Origin: Margaritifera margaritifera
Taxonomy: Eukaryota > Mollusca > Bivalvia > Unionida > Margaritiferidae
Length of the DNA stretch: 64,000 nt
Assembly: GCA_029931535.1 (NCBI GenBank)
Contig: JAQPZY010001405.1
Coordinates: 1,325,001-1,389,000 of the forward strand
Reading direction: 5' to 3'
The notes under the pieces were generated by a model. The model had not been told where the DNA came from. It did no database searches and worked only from the letters and a program-made list of their open reading frames with translations. Positions 23,379-41,026 of this stretch are shown piece after piece; the stretch's first letter is position 1; each line of letters starts with the position of its first letter. Both the position numbers and the translations under genes were made by a program.

Positions 23379-26215
23379 CAATTGATTGAATCATCGAAAG
23401 ATTTAAATGACAATAGGCGGGTTTTTCGCGACTTGAAGAGGTATAATTTGTTATCTCCCTTAGGAGGACGGCCTCATTCGATGTGGTGAATGACTCGGTC
23501 CCTACCTGTAACACACAAACACACATCGATTTTGATAGAAGATTCAAATTACTATGCTTAATTAATCTTCATGAGCGTGTTGACATTTTTGAAGACCTTC
23601 AGTTTGAACTGAACAACTTTGTTTAAGTGTTTAATACAGTCAGTAATACGAAAAAGCTCCTAAACTTGATTGAATGATGACTGCTTGAAGCATAAAGACC
23701 AAGTTTTTCACCTCAGCCGAATGAGAGATCACTTCAAAGTACCCGGATATAAAACTCTCCAATAGCACCGTCTGACACGCGGACCGATTGGATACATTTT
23801 GTATGAACGTCAGGCTCGAGACGCACGTATAACAGCGGTCTGAGACAGAGCTTAGTGTGCCGAATGACGACACGTTGCATGACTTTTGGTATCAAGAATA
23901 TAGCTTGCACTTTTACAACCGTCTGAACAGAGATGTATAAATAATGCATAAAATGCATTACTATCTCGTGTGGAGAAACCGATGCGGTTTTGATATGATT
24001 TTTATCGTCACGCCTATAGCATTGTTAGGACATGTGTTTCTGGGGAACTCAACAATCCACATGACATCTAAAAGTACAAAAGCACATAATAGTTAATTCC
24101 ACAAAGGTAAAATAATGTAAATAAATAGATCTGACGAGTCCATTTTCGAATGAATATACGCACACTGTGTGCCTTCGTATGTGCAAAGCAATCGCCTTTG
24201 AAACGACCCATGTTACTCTAGTACTAATATTAGTACCCTTACCTCCTTCGTAGACGGGGTACGAATTCGATTCTATATCTATCAATGGAGCCGCCGGGTG
24301 TATTTCACACCCTGGTGTTTATTGCAACACTTTCGCTCATGTTCGTAACAATGAATAAATACTATTACAGATCGAAGTCTCCTTGGTTTATTCCACCTAA
24401 AAATAAATGCAAAGTCTTACTAAAAACGACTCTACGTGTCTTCTAAACAATCGAAGGCCGCCGTTTTCAATAAAGCAATTGATTAGATTAGCACGACACA
24501 GATCAAAAACGTTCCATGTCATGTAGACGCTCATGCTTTATAAGAAGAGACACAAACTGTTTGGTAACTTGGACTACAATTTTGTTACGCCATTAAAAAC
24601 TGTAGGATCGTTTCGTAGCCTCAATGCTACCCATGAGCTACCCGTGTTTCCAATTTGAGGGTAATGGTATGGTCTATTTATAATAGCATTTACTGTTTAC
24701 TAACCTCATTTTATCCCTGTCGACCTATATATTAAAAATCAATAAGCTGTACAATAATTCCAGCCCTTAAAAAATATGATAAGTTGATAGTTCAAAATTA
24801 TCTCCTACATATCAACATGTTTCACAGTTCTGATTGTTACATACAGAATATCCGGACTGCATCTAGGAGGTGTCCAATTATCCTATCGCCAAATGTCAGT
24901 CAGAATCAAACACGTGCCGATACCCATGAACCGCTGACCAATACTATCACAGAAAAGGTGTAATGAATTACGTTATTATATCACAATGCTAAGCTTGACA
25001 GACTATTTGGTTTAATGTTCGTCACCTAAGCTGACTGACACTATATAACATATACAAATTCAAATGGACATAACTTCGTCATGTTTCAACCAATTTTTAT
25101 GAAATTGTCAGTATACATTCATAACAGCTCATTTTGGTGTAATTGCCAAATAAAACAAATTTGATTTTGTATGATGTGGTATGGCGTGGTTACCTCTGCT
25201 CTGCGATATTACAGCAAATGCGTGAACGGCTAAATAGGACATGAAAATAAATTGTTGTCAGGTCATGTATCCCAATCTGATATACTAACATCTGTACTAA
25301 TCAAGTGATGAATTTACTTGCATTTTAAGCGTTGACATTTAATTGCATCGTACAACTATTGTAAAGTCAGTATGGGTTATGGCAAGTGGTGATTTTCAAG
25401 TCTTTCATGGGGATATATTTGAATGCCAGCCTTTATGAATAATCTATATAGTGGTAGTTTTCTATTCATGCCTTCTGAGTCATGTATAATTATCTATATG
25501 AACTAACACTGATAGTTCTAATAATTTAATTTCATATAGATAATTTCACATAATTGTACGTCTATGTGACGATGTTCAATTTCACATCATGCATTCTTGG
25601 AATTCCGGTTAATCATATCCATATGTTTTGTTAATAAAAGTACATTCCATCATTTGGATCACTTCGTAGGTACACCTCTATACATATACCTCTGTTGTAC
25701 AAAAATTGGAAAAAAAAGTATGACCCTCACGTTTATACTATTTCCCCAAAATCGATCCGATGAACACCAAGATTTATCGATTTGATAATTGGACATTAAG
25801 AATCATCGAGGACTAATTGAAACAAAGTTAACTGTCACTGATGTCGAGATACAATACATATCGACATAAAAAATATTTTTACTGGCGATACGTATTGCTG
25901 CATCGTTATAGCTATAGATAATATAAGTGTGGAATTTGATCCTATATTTACATATCTGTTCAGATATTAAACATTGGTGAAAGAAAAAGCTATACGGTTG
26001 ATGACAAGTTTCTTTGGGAATGAACCTATAAATAACATAGGAATGCATATCTGAAACATAAAAAGCACCAACCCTCACCCCTCCTGCCTAATTAAATTTT
26101 GATAATAATCAGTACAAATTGTGTCTATTATCAAAATAAAATTGTATTCTAGCTCATAAACAGACTTACGATGCCAATGTCTCTATTATTACACACAGTT
26201 TCGCGTCCACGCGCA

Positions 26216-26769
26216 ATTTCGAAACGGCATATCGAAACGGCGTTGTATCGTTGCAGAATCCGGTAAGGTCGCGAACCTGTTTCGCGATTTTTACCTTGTC
26301 CTGAAACGGCTCGAGATCAGTGCCGTTCACGTTTCGCTACCTTACCTTTTTATTATTCCTGATTTTGATTCAGGCAGGAATCAAAATCATGAATTTTTTT
26401 AATATCAAAACAATGTAATTAATTTGCAGTGATTTTCCAAAATGACTACCAATCACGGCTAGAGCCGTCATCTTTGATTCATTTTGAATCACTAGGTAGG
26501 TACAATTCACATGAATTGGGATCATGTTTTTGATTGGCGATAATAAAACGGCGAAATAGACTCAGAATTCCGAATCGTGATTTGGATTTTGATTTTTAAA
26601 AAGAAAACGCGGCCCTGGTTGTGAAACGGCCCTGATCAGTTCTGTAACTGAGCAGCCTACCTGGTCACTAAACGGCAACCAAGCCGTGTCGTGACCTTTC
26701 CTGATCCTGAATTTTTTTTCTGTTACTTTCTCCTGTCTTGAAACGGCCCTGAGCTGTTTCAGGGCCAAG
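26216..26769. other. GC-richer patch with repeated GAAACGGC motif and hairpins
   Basis: GAAACGG occurs near 26220, 26234, 26302, 26617 and 26740, a TAAACGG variant near 26668, and the inverted form GCCGTT near 26321. There are two perfect hairpins: 26361-26388 (11-base stem, 6-base loop) and 26745-26766 (8-base stem, 6-base loop). The patch stands out from the AT-rich flanks and could be a decayed mobile element or a satellite-like remnant. No ends or coding sequence identified. Confidence 0.45.
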
Positions 26770-27091
26770 TCAAATACACGCAAACACACATAAGCTAAAA
26801 CAACATTGTTTCTACATGCGATATTTAAGAAAAAAAAAAAAATTTGAATACTAAGGAATGGTATCAGTTCTTTTAAAACCTTCTTATGCTTATTGACAAA
26901 AACTTTAAAAATAAAACCTAATGTATTTATCTAAAAGTATTTGTTAACAATGTGCAATCCAAATAACTTAGAGACGAATGGTCGTGTATTTTACGCTTAC
27001 TGTCGTATTACTTACTAATACTAATATTTTTTAAAATGAGTGCAAGACTGGATGATGACCTAGGTGTTAATCCATTCAATATATTCATGTC

Positions 27092-27095
<4 letters not shown>

Positions 27096-27179
<84 letters not shown>

Positions 27180-27453
27180 TACATACATACATACATACAT
27201 ACATACATACATACATACATACATACATACATACATACATACATACATACATACATACATACATACATACATACATACATACATACATACATACATACAT
27301 ACATACATACATACATACATACATACATACATACATACATACATACATACATACATACATACATACATACATACATACATACATACATACATACATACAT
27401 ACATACATACATACATACATACATACATACATACATACATACATACATACATA
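27096..27453. repeat. (TA)n-(CATA)n compound microsatellite
   Basis: (TA)n from 27096 to about 27170 passes through a CACACA step into about 70 perfect CATA units. All long open frames here are translations of the repeat. Confidence 0.98.
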
Positions 27454-28417
27454 AAAAAAGACACCACGATATCGGTATAGAAACAAAATGCACCATTACA
27501 ATATAATATTGAATTATTTTTAAAATTTTTATTTTACATTTAGAATAAGTATATTCATACACTCTTAATGTGAAAGGTTTGAGTGATATTAAGCAGCCAA
27601 ACCGGTTTTCAGAATCAAGTGGTCAGAAATGTGGTGGCATCCTCAGAAAGAAAAAAAAATTAAAATGAAAACCATTTTTCTGCGGACAGTAACCCACAAT
27701 ATATACGGTCTCTTTTTTTAAAAAATAGAATACAAACGTTAGAAGTATATATAATCCGATTGTATTTAAGATCAAAATATTTCACTCCATCTGGCGAAGA
27801 AAAAAAAACAAGAGTAAAGGTTGCAAGAAAGTGATAGAATTACAATAAAATGAAACGGCTAATGTTTACACCAATCCGTAGGTTAATATAACGATATAGT
27901 TGCGTTTGTCCAATATAGAAAATGATCAAATGAAAACCTTTTCAAATATTTATAATTTATATATATATTCGGCGTGCAGATAAGCACGTGGATTATGTCA
28001 CAATTTTACGATCTACGGAGACATTTTCCATTCAAAATTACATGATTTCCTTTTATGGAAAACCATGTGATATTCACAAAAGTCTTACTGGATTATGCCG
28101 AATATGGTAACAACCCAGTACATTATAAATTTTGTGACATGTTCCCATGAAATCCCTATCAGAAGTCGTTGTATTTATTTTCTTCTTCAGCGGATGAAGA
28201 CTATAGACCTTATTGAAACATAGTATAATGAGGAATGTGGGTATCTTGGGAAAGATATAACACAATTTATAACGAAGATATGTAGAAAATCAATGCTTTT
28301 ATTACCGTTTGGTTTGTGAGAACAAGATTTTGTTTTCTTGATGTTATTTTGTTTTTGGTACATAAAATATATGACTATAATTTTTATCAATATTAGTTTG
28401 TTATTAATGTTTTTTGC

Positions 28418-28479
<62 letters not shown>

Positions 28480-28863
28480 GTAGAAGTAGTAGTAGTAGTA
28501 GTAGTAATGCTCGTATTTTGATTCTAAAGATTTTTTCGATGAACATTGTGAAATATAATTCATTCTTTTCACAACTAAGATAAAAAATGTTAGAAGGAAA
28601 TACAAATATTCATAGAATAAAAATTCGATGATTTAGAACTTCGCGTCAAAGTTACATTTAGGAAAAAAAATTATTCTAACTTTAACAGAATGGAGTCCTT
28701 AACAAAAATACGTTTTAAATATATTTTTTTATTTCTAGTAAGTAAGTATTTTACTTTCAATAAATAATTATTGAAATTAAACTTTCAGTATAAAGATAAA
28801 TATATTTAAGTGATAAAGACTAGTTACATAGACATACAGACATACATCTAGTACAGAAACCGA

Positions 28864-28867
<4 letters not shown>
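27454..28867. other. AT-rich spacer with trinucleotide array
   Basis: Nothing coding. An (ATT)n run at about 28421-28479 is followed by AGT triplets to 28505. Confidence 0.5.

Positions 28868-28922
<55 letters not shown>
28868..28922. repeat. (CA)n(TA)n tract at the left edge of the duplication
   Basis: About 20 CA then about 7 TA units. The same kind of tract occurs at 31292 and 33723, at the joint and right edge of the tandem duplication. Confidence 0.95.
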
Positions 28923-29401
28923 GGTAATTTGGTTCTACGGATAACATTTATTTATTCTTTTCACACACACACCGACTTTTTAAAAAAAATAATTTGCTGC
29001 TCTAACCCAACATTTAGTTTACACAGTTTTTTTTTCTGTTGATATAACTATTTTTTGTAGATATTTCCCTGTCACTGAAACATCTAAATAGTTCAGGTTT
29101 TCTCTTAATTTTTTGCGTCAAAAATGTGACAATGATTTTTGCTCTAAACTTTTGTTGCTGTTTAATGGACAGTGTCAGGAGATAATTATTTGAGCCAAAT
29201 GTGTAAATGTCTGCAAATCGATTTTTTTGTTTGTTTCTTTTTCTTTTGGTTTTCGGAAAAACTACACGAATGACACATCTCTGAACGACATTATGATGTG
29301 TTTTAAATATAGTCCTGATTCACTCGATTTCATCCATTCTATACATATGAATTATTTAAAAGCAAAGGCGAAAAAAAGTTCTTTCTCTCTCTCTCTCTCT
29401 C

Positions 29402-30658
<1,257 letters not shown>

Positions 30659-31289
30659 CGTATGCTAAAATGTCACCAGGGACAAAAACGTGTATTTGTT
30701 AAAAATTAACATTTAAAATCTGTGTATAGATCCAAATGCGAAATTGTGACGAAGATGAAATTGAAATGTTGAGAAATGACAAATACAGAAGTTCCTTGTA
30801 TTTTGATATAATGCATACTATAAGTAACTCAAGCTACTATATACTGTTAAATATTTGAAAGTAAGAGTTAGGTGTTACCCCAAAAAGTAAGCTGAGAATG
30901 AAATGGCAATGAAAAAATTTATCAAAAACATACTTTGGGAAATTTTGATTCGGAATTAAAATAAAGTAAAACCGTATTTATTTATATTTCATACGTTTAT
31001 ACACCAACTAAATTAAGTATATATTTAAAGAATTGTACACAATAACCTGGTTATTCAGTACACATTAAATTGAGACTCAGTTTGGTCTGAAACTTCGTTG
31101 GACGATTTTTTGGGAAATTCATAAAATTAATCTGACTCCAAGTGCTAAGTCGTGTGGATACAAAACATATGAAAATTTCTACTGTAAAGTACAATTATAT
31201 CACCAATCCCAAATAATAGTCACGTTTCAGCTGACGAAAGGAAACTTCCATACAAATAAAATCAAAATAAATATTTATAGAATAATAAG

Positions 31290-31291
<2 letters not shown>

Positions 31292-31324
<33 letters not shown>
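31292..31324. repeat. (CA)n(TA)n tract at the duplication joint
   Basis: About 9 CA and 7 TA units: the shortest of the three edge tracts, lying exactly between the two copies. Confidence 0.9.
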
Positions 31325-31803
31325 GGTAATTTGGTTCTACGGATAACATTTATTTATTCTTTTCACACACACACCGACTTTTTAAAAAAAATAATTTGCT
31401 GCTCTAACCCAACATTTAGTTTACACAGTTTTTTTTTCTGTTGATATAACTATTTTTTGTAGATATTTCCCTGTCACTGAAACATCTAAATAGTTCAGGT
31501 TTTCTCTTAATTTTTTGCGTCAAAAATGTGACAATGATTTTTGCTCTAAACTTTTGTTGCTGTTTAATGGACAGTGTCAGGAGATAATTATTTGAGCCAA
31601 ATGTGTAAATGTCTGCAAATCGATTTTTTTGTTTGTTTCTTTTTCTTTTGGTTTTCGGAAAAACTACACGAATGACACATCTCTGAACGACATTATGATG
31701 TGTTTTAAATATAGTCCTGATTCACTCGATTTCATCCATTCTATACATATGAATTATTTAAAAGCAAAGGCGAAAAAAAGTTCTTTCTCTCTCTCTCTCT
31801 CTC

Positions 31804-33092
<1,289 letters not shown>

Positions 33093-33722
33093 CGAATGCT
33101 AAAATGTCACCAGGGACAAAAACGTGTATTTGTTAAAAATTAACATTTAAAATCTGTGTATAGATCCAAATGCGAAATTGTGACGAAGATGAAATTGAAA
33201 TGTTGAGAAATGACAAATACAGAAGTTCCTTGTATTTTGATATAATGCATACTATAAGTAACTCAAGCTACTATATACTGTTAAATATTTGAAAGTAAGA
33301 GTTAGGTGTTACCCCAAAAAGTAAGCTGAGAATGAAATGGCAATGAAAAAATTTATCAAAAACATACTTTGGGAAATTTTGATTCGGAATTAAAATAAAG
33401 TAAAACCGTATTTATTTATATTTCATACGTTTATACACCAACTAAATTAAGTATATATTTAAAGAATTGTACACAATAACCTGGTTATTCAGTACACATT
33501 AAATTGAGACTCAGTTTGGTCTGAAACTTCGTTGGACGATTTTTTGGGAAATTCATAAAATTAATCTGACTCCAAGTGCTAAGTCGTGTGGATACAAAAC
33601 ATATGAAAATTTCTACTGTAAAGTACAATTATATCACCAATCCCAAATAATAGTCACGTTTCAGCTGACGAAAGGAAACTTCCATACAAATAAAATCAAA
33701 ATAAATATTTATAGAATAATAA

Positions 33723-35040
<1,318 letters not shown>

Positions 35041-35047
35041 TGTATGA

Positions 35048-35250
35048 AATATAATGCATCAAGACACCTGATTCCCCAGAATTAATATAATACATCAAGA
35101 CATCTGATTCCCCAGAATTAATCCATATCAAATATAATACATCAAGACACCTGATTACCCAGAATTAATATAATACATCAAGACACCTGATTCCCCAAAA
35201 TTAATATGTATTAAATACAGTACATCAAGACACCTGATTCCCCAGAACTA
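35048..35250. repeat. Minisatellite, 5 copies, alternating 41 and 58 base spacing
   Basis: CATCAAGACACCTGATTCCC recurs five times. The linker alternates between a short AGAATTAATATAATA form and a longer form with an extra CCATATCAAA or TGTATTAAA segment, pointing to a higher-order unit of about 99 bases. Confidence 0.9.
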
Positions 35251-35584
35251 ATACAAACATAAGACTTCCACGCTTTCGAATAATAGTGAGGTACCAATCA
35301 GATTTATAATTTGTAAGAAAGACAAAATGTAATGACAGAATTAAATTTAAAATGTTCAAAACTCTTGGTCGATATAAAAGAAAAAAAAAACAAAAAAAAA
35401 AAAAACAGAGCGAAAAGGAACATATTTTGACGAAAATACCAAAGTGTTTTCTTTGTTTATGATTATGTCAATATATAATATGAAATGGAAAATCAAACCA
35501 GTTGAAATGAACTGACTTTGATTATCATGTTAATATCGTACAAGCAACGAGCCCCACCCCACCCCCGTCCCTGGAGACATGTAA

Positions 35585-35777
<193 letters not shown>

Positions 35778-36560
35778 GAATAAATTTCAGGCTCAAACTG
35801 TCTGAATCTTTTTCACGACATACATCAATAACCCATTCTTTTTTTAAAGTAGAACTTTACATGCATATCCACTGTATAAGGGTTCCACAAAATAAATATT
35901 CTTCTACTTTTCATTACCGAAATGGGGGGGGGGGGGGGATGGATGATGTTAATAATTTGAAGGAAAAACAAAAATCTTTGAAATTTTTGGATTCATTGTC
36001 GAAATGTATGTTCCCTTTTGTATTCTGCAAATCAAAAAAGGTCGAAAATAAATAATCCCAGAGATTTCTGTGGTATTAGAAAAGTTAATTTCTACTGTAA
36101 AACACGGTTAGCGTGAAAACAGATATAGCAAGTTTACGGGTTAGTGAGAAGTGAATTCATATACCCAACGAAGCGTAACAGTTGATGTATAACGCTATGA
36201 TAACGATTTAATTGAGATAACGAAGTAATCTTGGGGGTCCGGAGAGGTTCTGATAAGCGTGTTTTACTGTATGTAATGAAAACCTTGTCCTGGAAGTTTC
36301 TTTCTAGTTTACCTAATTCTAGCTATGACATAGTTAATATGTATTGTTCATAACTTTGTTTTCCATAAACATATTATAGTGTTGCCTTCTTAATCAAATA
36401 CATATACATTTGAGATCACAATTGAATGCTGATTAAGTGTGTGCTCTGTTTTGCTCTGTTAAATGAGAAGAGTTGGGGATCACTGAGGTTTTCTTCAAAT
36501 TCACCTTTCAGAAACGATAAAGAACCCAATATTATATGTTCCAACATTTGTTTGAGAGTC
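35778..36560. other. AT-rich spacer
   Basis: Only the 15-G run at 35924-35938 stands out. No gene seen. Confidence 0.4.
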
Positions 36561-36683
36561 CGTAAAACACATTATCACCCATATACGTATAAATAATCAA
36601 TGGTAAACACATTATCACTCATATAAGTATAAAAAATCAATGGTAAACACATTATCACCCATATACGTATAAATAACCAATGG
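36561..36683. repeat. Minisatellite, 40-41 base unit, 3 copies
   Basis: AAACACATTATCACCCATAT followed by ACGTATAAATAATCAATGG recurs three times with few changes. Confidence 0.93.
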
Positions 36684-36753
36684 TCGATATAAGTCATAAC
36701 AAATATCTCGTGCACAATAACTGTTGCTATTTATTATTTACCATCACATTTGG

Positions 36754-36756
<3 letters not shown>

Positions 36757-36821
<65 letters not shown>

Positions 36822-36838
36822 TTATCATCATTATTATT

Positions 36839-36888
<50 letters not shown>

Positions 36889-36929
36889 TATTATTATTAC
36901 TATTATTATTATTATTATTATTATCACCA

Positions 36930-36980
<51 letters not shown>
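36757..36980. repeat. (ATT)n array with ATC and ACT variants
   Basis: About 74 triplets. The scattered ATC and ACT changes make this array older than the pure ATT run at 39069. Confidence 0.97.
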
Positions 36981-36981
<1 letters not shown>

Positions 36982-37509
36982 AACTACTACTGCTATTACT
37001 AATAATACTGTTGCAATTTGTTCTTTAATATTTTAGCCCATCGATAATAGAAACTTTGCCAATTTATTTCAATAAATTCTGCGACGAGAAGGAAGATTGT
37101 ATTAGGCTGGCTAAACATTTTATGGTAATTGTATCTCTGTCAATAGCATGTCAGTCTGCATTTAATAATACATTGAACTAGTTTTTGTTTTGTTTTGAAG
37201 TAAAGCATACAATGACTCTAAAGTCTCACACATGAATTCAAAATAAGCGACAAAAATGTCATCGTATAATACATTACAACTAAAATAGGTATCGCCATAT
37301 ATATATAAAGTTAACTTGCTGTACTTATCTAGAATATAGCAAGGAGAAATCAACGAAGAAAGTTTTGATCATGTTAGCGTTTTATAGAAATAAAATGGCA
37401 ATATGGCATGATAAAGCGCATGTGTAACAATTTATTGAGTAATTAGATCAAATGAAAAAAAATTTAAAAAGATGAACGCAAACATTTTTGTCCTTGATTT
37501 ATGACTATG

Positions 37510-37583
<74 letters not shown>

Positions 37584-37746
37584 TACATATAATTTACGTA
37601 AGTAAGTATTTTCTTATCACGTCATTCGTCTATTCACGCCAACAGGGAGATAGGTCTCGATAATATCACACATTTTCTTTCTGTCTGTTATAAGATGTTG
37701 GGAATAAATGTTGTATCATCTTCGGTAATTTGTTAACATGCAGTAA

Positions 37747-37777
<31 letters not shown>

Positions 37778-38271
37778 AAAGAAAACAAAAGGATAGAAAC
37801 ACAGATAAATGCTCTGATCTATATAACATCAGCGAAATTGAATGAAACGAAATAATCAAACAGTTTGGAGAGTTATAATTCATTCCAACTTCGAATCGAA
37901 ACCTTTCATAGCAAATTGTATAACTTTTGACACAGGGAAATTAAAGTCAAGACAAAATAGTATATTGTAATTTACCTAATTAGAATAGAAATAGACGCTA
38001 AAGATTAAAGATTCATTTAAGAAAGAAACACAATTTTGAATACATGATTTTTGCCACCATTTTCTTGTGCAAGGAAAATTTTGCGGTGAAGGTCATAGCT
38101 AGTAGAATTGCCGTGCACTTACAATTTTGTTTTTTGAACTGTAGAATATTGTAGAGGACTTTTGTTCGGATCAGATACGTTAAACACGCAAAAATTCTGT
38201 TAAAATTTTAATTCTTGAATAGATACAAATGTTAACTTATCCGTCATTGTTTCCATCTTTGTTTCTATCTC

Positions 38272-38331
<60 letters not shown>

Positions 38332-39065
38332 TTGGCGCTAAGTCGACATGTAAAGGCAATAAAAATTCCTTGTTAAAAGAAAAGTGAAAAGTGCAAATTT
38401 TACATTTGTACAAAATCTCAACATGGAATTAAAAAAAAAAGAAGACAAAACGGGTCATACATAACCAGAATGTTTTCTGGTTACTTCACTATTTCAGTGA
38501 ATTTATATAATTTCTAACAAAATATTATCATCTTGAGAAAGATGGGCTTTATTAATGGGTATATTAAAGAACGCTAAAAGTAAATATATACGCGTTAGCA
38601 TTTTAAGTAATATGTTTTTTTGATTGTTAAAATCCGGTGTTTCCTTTTCTCGAACACACCAAACAATGAGATTTTTTGAACCAAGGCGTATTCTTAAGAA
38701 AAATTTAAAAAATATTTTTTTTTGAGCGGCAAAAGGTTCATTAAAATAAATAAAATAAATAAATAAATAAATTCATATTGTGGTATAATCCGATGTTAAC
38801 TCTTCTTCAAGTAAATCCAGCTATGTAATTACGAGTTAATACCCAGGAATGTTTTCCTAACAATTCCCTTTTTGAGAGCCAAACGGAGGATTTAAATGAC
38901 TTCGGCAAATAAATAAATAAATAAGTTAAGTTTGTAAATTTTTACTTTATGTTTCCTATGTGTAAGGGACAGGACAGCCGATGCTAAGTTGGAGGAATTG
39001 GTCGTTTAACCCTTTTGTAATTTTTTATAATAAAATATATTTCAGCCCATAAGAAACTTGTTTGA

Positions 39066-39068
<3 letters not shown>
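36981..39068. other. AT-rich spacer with simple repeats
   Basis: Contains (TA)n at about 37510-37579, short (AAAT)n runs at 37751, 38746 and 38908, and (AAT)n at 38271-38331. No coding-like segment seen. Confidence 0.45.
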
Positions 39069-39159
<91 letters not shown>

Positions 39160-39186
39160 TATATACATATATATATACACACACAC
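39069..39186. repeat. (ATT)n-(TA)n-(CA)n compound microsatellite
   Basis: About 17 ATT units, about 16 TA units, two CATATATATA steps and a short CA run. Confidence 0.96.
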
Positions 39187-40972
39187 AAAAAGTTACACAT
39201 CTCTCTCTTACACTGTTCTAACTGATACTCTGCATGGTGTATACTTAAAAAACTGGCAGTTGGTTTTGTTTTCTGTTGGTGTTTAAATAATTAACTAGTG
39301 AAATTCAACATGAATGGAAACTTTTGTCCATAAGAATGGTTTGCAAAGTAAATAATTAATAAATTAATTATTTGTCAAAACATTCGATGTATAATGCATT
39401 GCTTATCACCATCCGTACATGACTTAAAAATATCCTGCAAACAAAATAATCTGTTAGCTATCTGAAATTTTTTATACTTTTTGTATAAAACAGGGATATT
39501 TTTAAAATTGATTGTAATAGAACCAATGCTTTTTTAATTTAAAGAAAGAAAGTAAAATAATTACAGAAGTGGTTTTAAAGTATAAGATTTTAGGAAAATC
39601 AGTGTGATATAACATTGACATTTGTCAAAAAAGCCTGAGGGAAGCTAGAAGAAAAAACATGGCCGTTTGCAGCAATTCTTTATTTTCAAGCTGGGAATCT
39701 GAACGTAATTTTACCAAAATTGTAACCGCTTGATCACGTTTTTATGACTTAAAACTTACTTTTTTCGAAATATGATCCTGCTGAGCTGAGGAAATAAAAC
39801 TTTTGTATCAACCAGATATAGGTCTGGGTGTATGATTTTGATCGTTTCTTGCCTGAACATGAAGTAAACATTGAAGTAAAAGGAACAAATTGCGGAGAAA
39901 TTGCCAGTTTTCGCCTTATTGAGGAATTATACGAAGGTGGGAAACAGGTATCAATATTTGTTTCATTTGGAATCTAATTGCTACATAAATTTTGTATTTT
40001 GGGAAATATTCCTTAACAGTCGAAGATCTTTATGTTTTAGAGTTTAATAGCTTACATGTTAAAAATGGCGGCCATCATGACTTGTCTGTGGGTCCTTATT
40101 GTTCCGTGGCGTTTGGCTCGAATTCGAATGACTCCTTCGTTTTGATCCAATATTTAAAATTTGCTGACTTATTTTTCATACGAATTTAAACAGGCGTATG
40201 TTAATAATGAAATCGAGGAACTTAAAATGTCTTTTTAGCTCATAGCGCTTTTCGTGGTTCAAAGTGGAGCGCATATTTGATATTCGCATCCATGAGAAAT
40301 CTTACAATCTTTTTATTGGCAGTTATCTTGAAACGACATGTGTAAAGTATGGATAAATAAAATGCGATAAAACACCGCTTCCGTTGGTAATGTTGAAAGT
40401 TGAATTTATTTGTATCCCATCATACTCTTTGACTAATTTTGAAAAATAATTAGACAAAGAGACATATTTTATGTAAACGCTACAGATCGTATCTAACGTA
40501 TTGGAAAAAAAGCCCAAGTTTTATGGCAACTAAATACATTTAAAAAAAAACAGTAGTGAAGATATTTACATAATAATGACAAGAATGCAGTTATTGATAT
40601 AGTGTGCAGGATGCTATTTTATTATAACATTGCTTATGGTGTGGAATGGAAGCCATGTTACCCCATATTTTCTCCTAAAAATCAACAGGTGTCTAGGACA
40701 AAGGGAGCAAATTGGAACTAATATCTACCAATCGCATTTGAGATTTCAATCACATGAGCGGAGAGGAAAAAATCTACCACACATAATTCAGCTTACGTGC
40801 TCGGGCCACGCCCCTTTTGACACCATTATGAAGGAGGTTGGGAGAATTTGGAGCCTGTCTGCAACTTTTGGCACGGGGTCATGTACATCCATACTTTCCT
40901 TCCTTGCAGAAGACAGATAAAATGGATTTATATACACACAATGCACATTATTTCATTTTCTTTTTCCATCAG
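39187..40972. other. Non-coding sequence without a supported gene
   Basis: AATGGCGGCCATC at about 40065 resembles a YY1 core, but no gene starts beside it. A 96-codon + frame at 40630-40920 has no supporting signals. Confidence 0.4.
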
Positions 40973-41026
40973 GTTGCTGAAAATGGATTCCTTGGAATCA
41001 ATATGTTGCAAGATTTTTCCCGGAAT
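40973..41026 (+). CDS. Candidate 18-codon internal exon, product unknown
   Basis: A good acceptor (TTTTCTTTTTCCATCAG) is followed by exactly 18 codons and a GTAAGC donor, phase 0 on both sides. The peptide is VAENGFLGINMLQDFSRN. The same frame is open for 87 codons around it (40838-41101), so the signals could be fortuitous. A short ATG-led segment at 41114-41160 ending at GTGAGC lies just downstream on the same strand but does not match in phase. No function assigned. Confidence 0.25.

Larger units (their letters stand above)
21641..26215. other. Non-coding sequence without a supported gene
   Basis: Contains an inverted repeat at 22278-22316, an AAGATGGCGG motif at 22380 (the core of a YY1-type site, unsupported as a promoter), a (GA)n run at 23325-23378, and a small GGGTGT/ACACCC hairpin near 24297. 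Open frames are short and conflicting. Confidence 0.4.
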
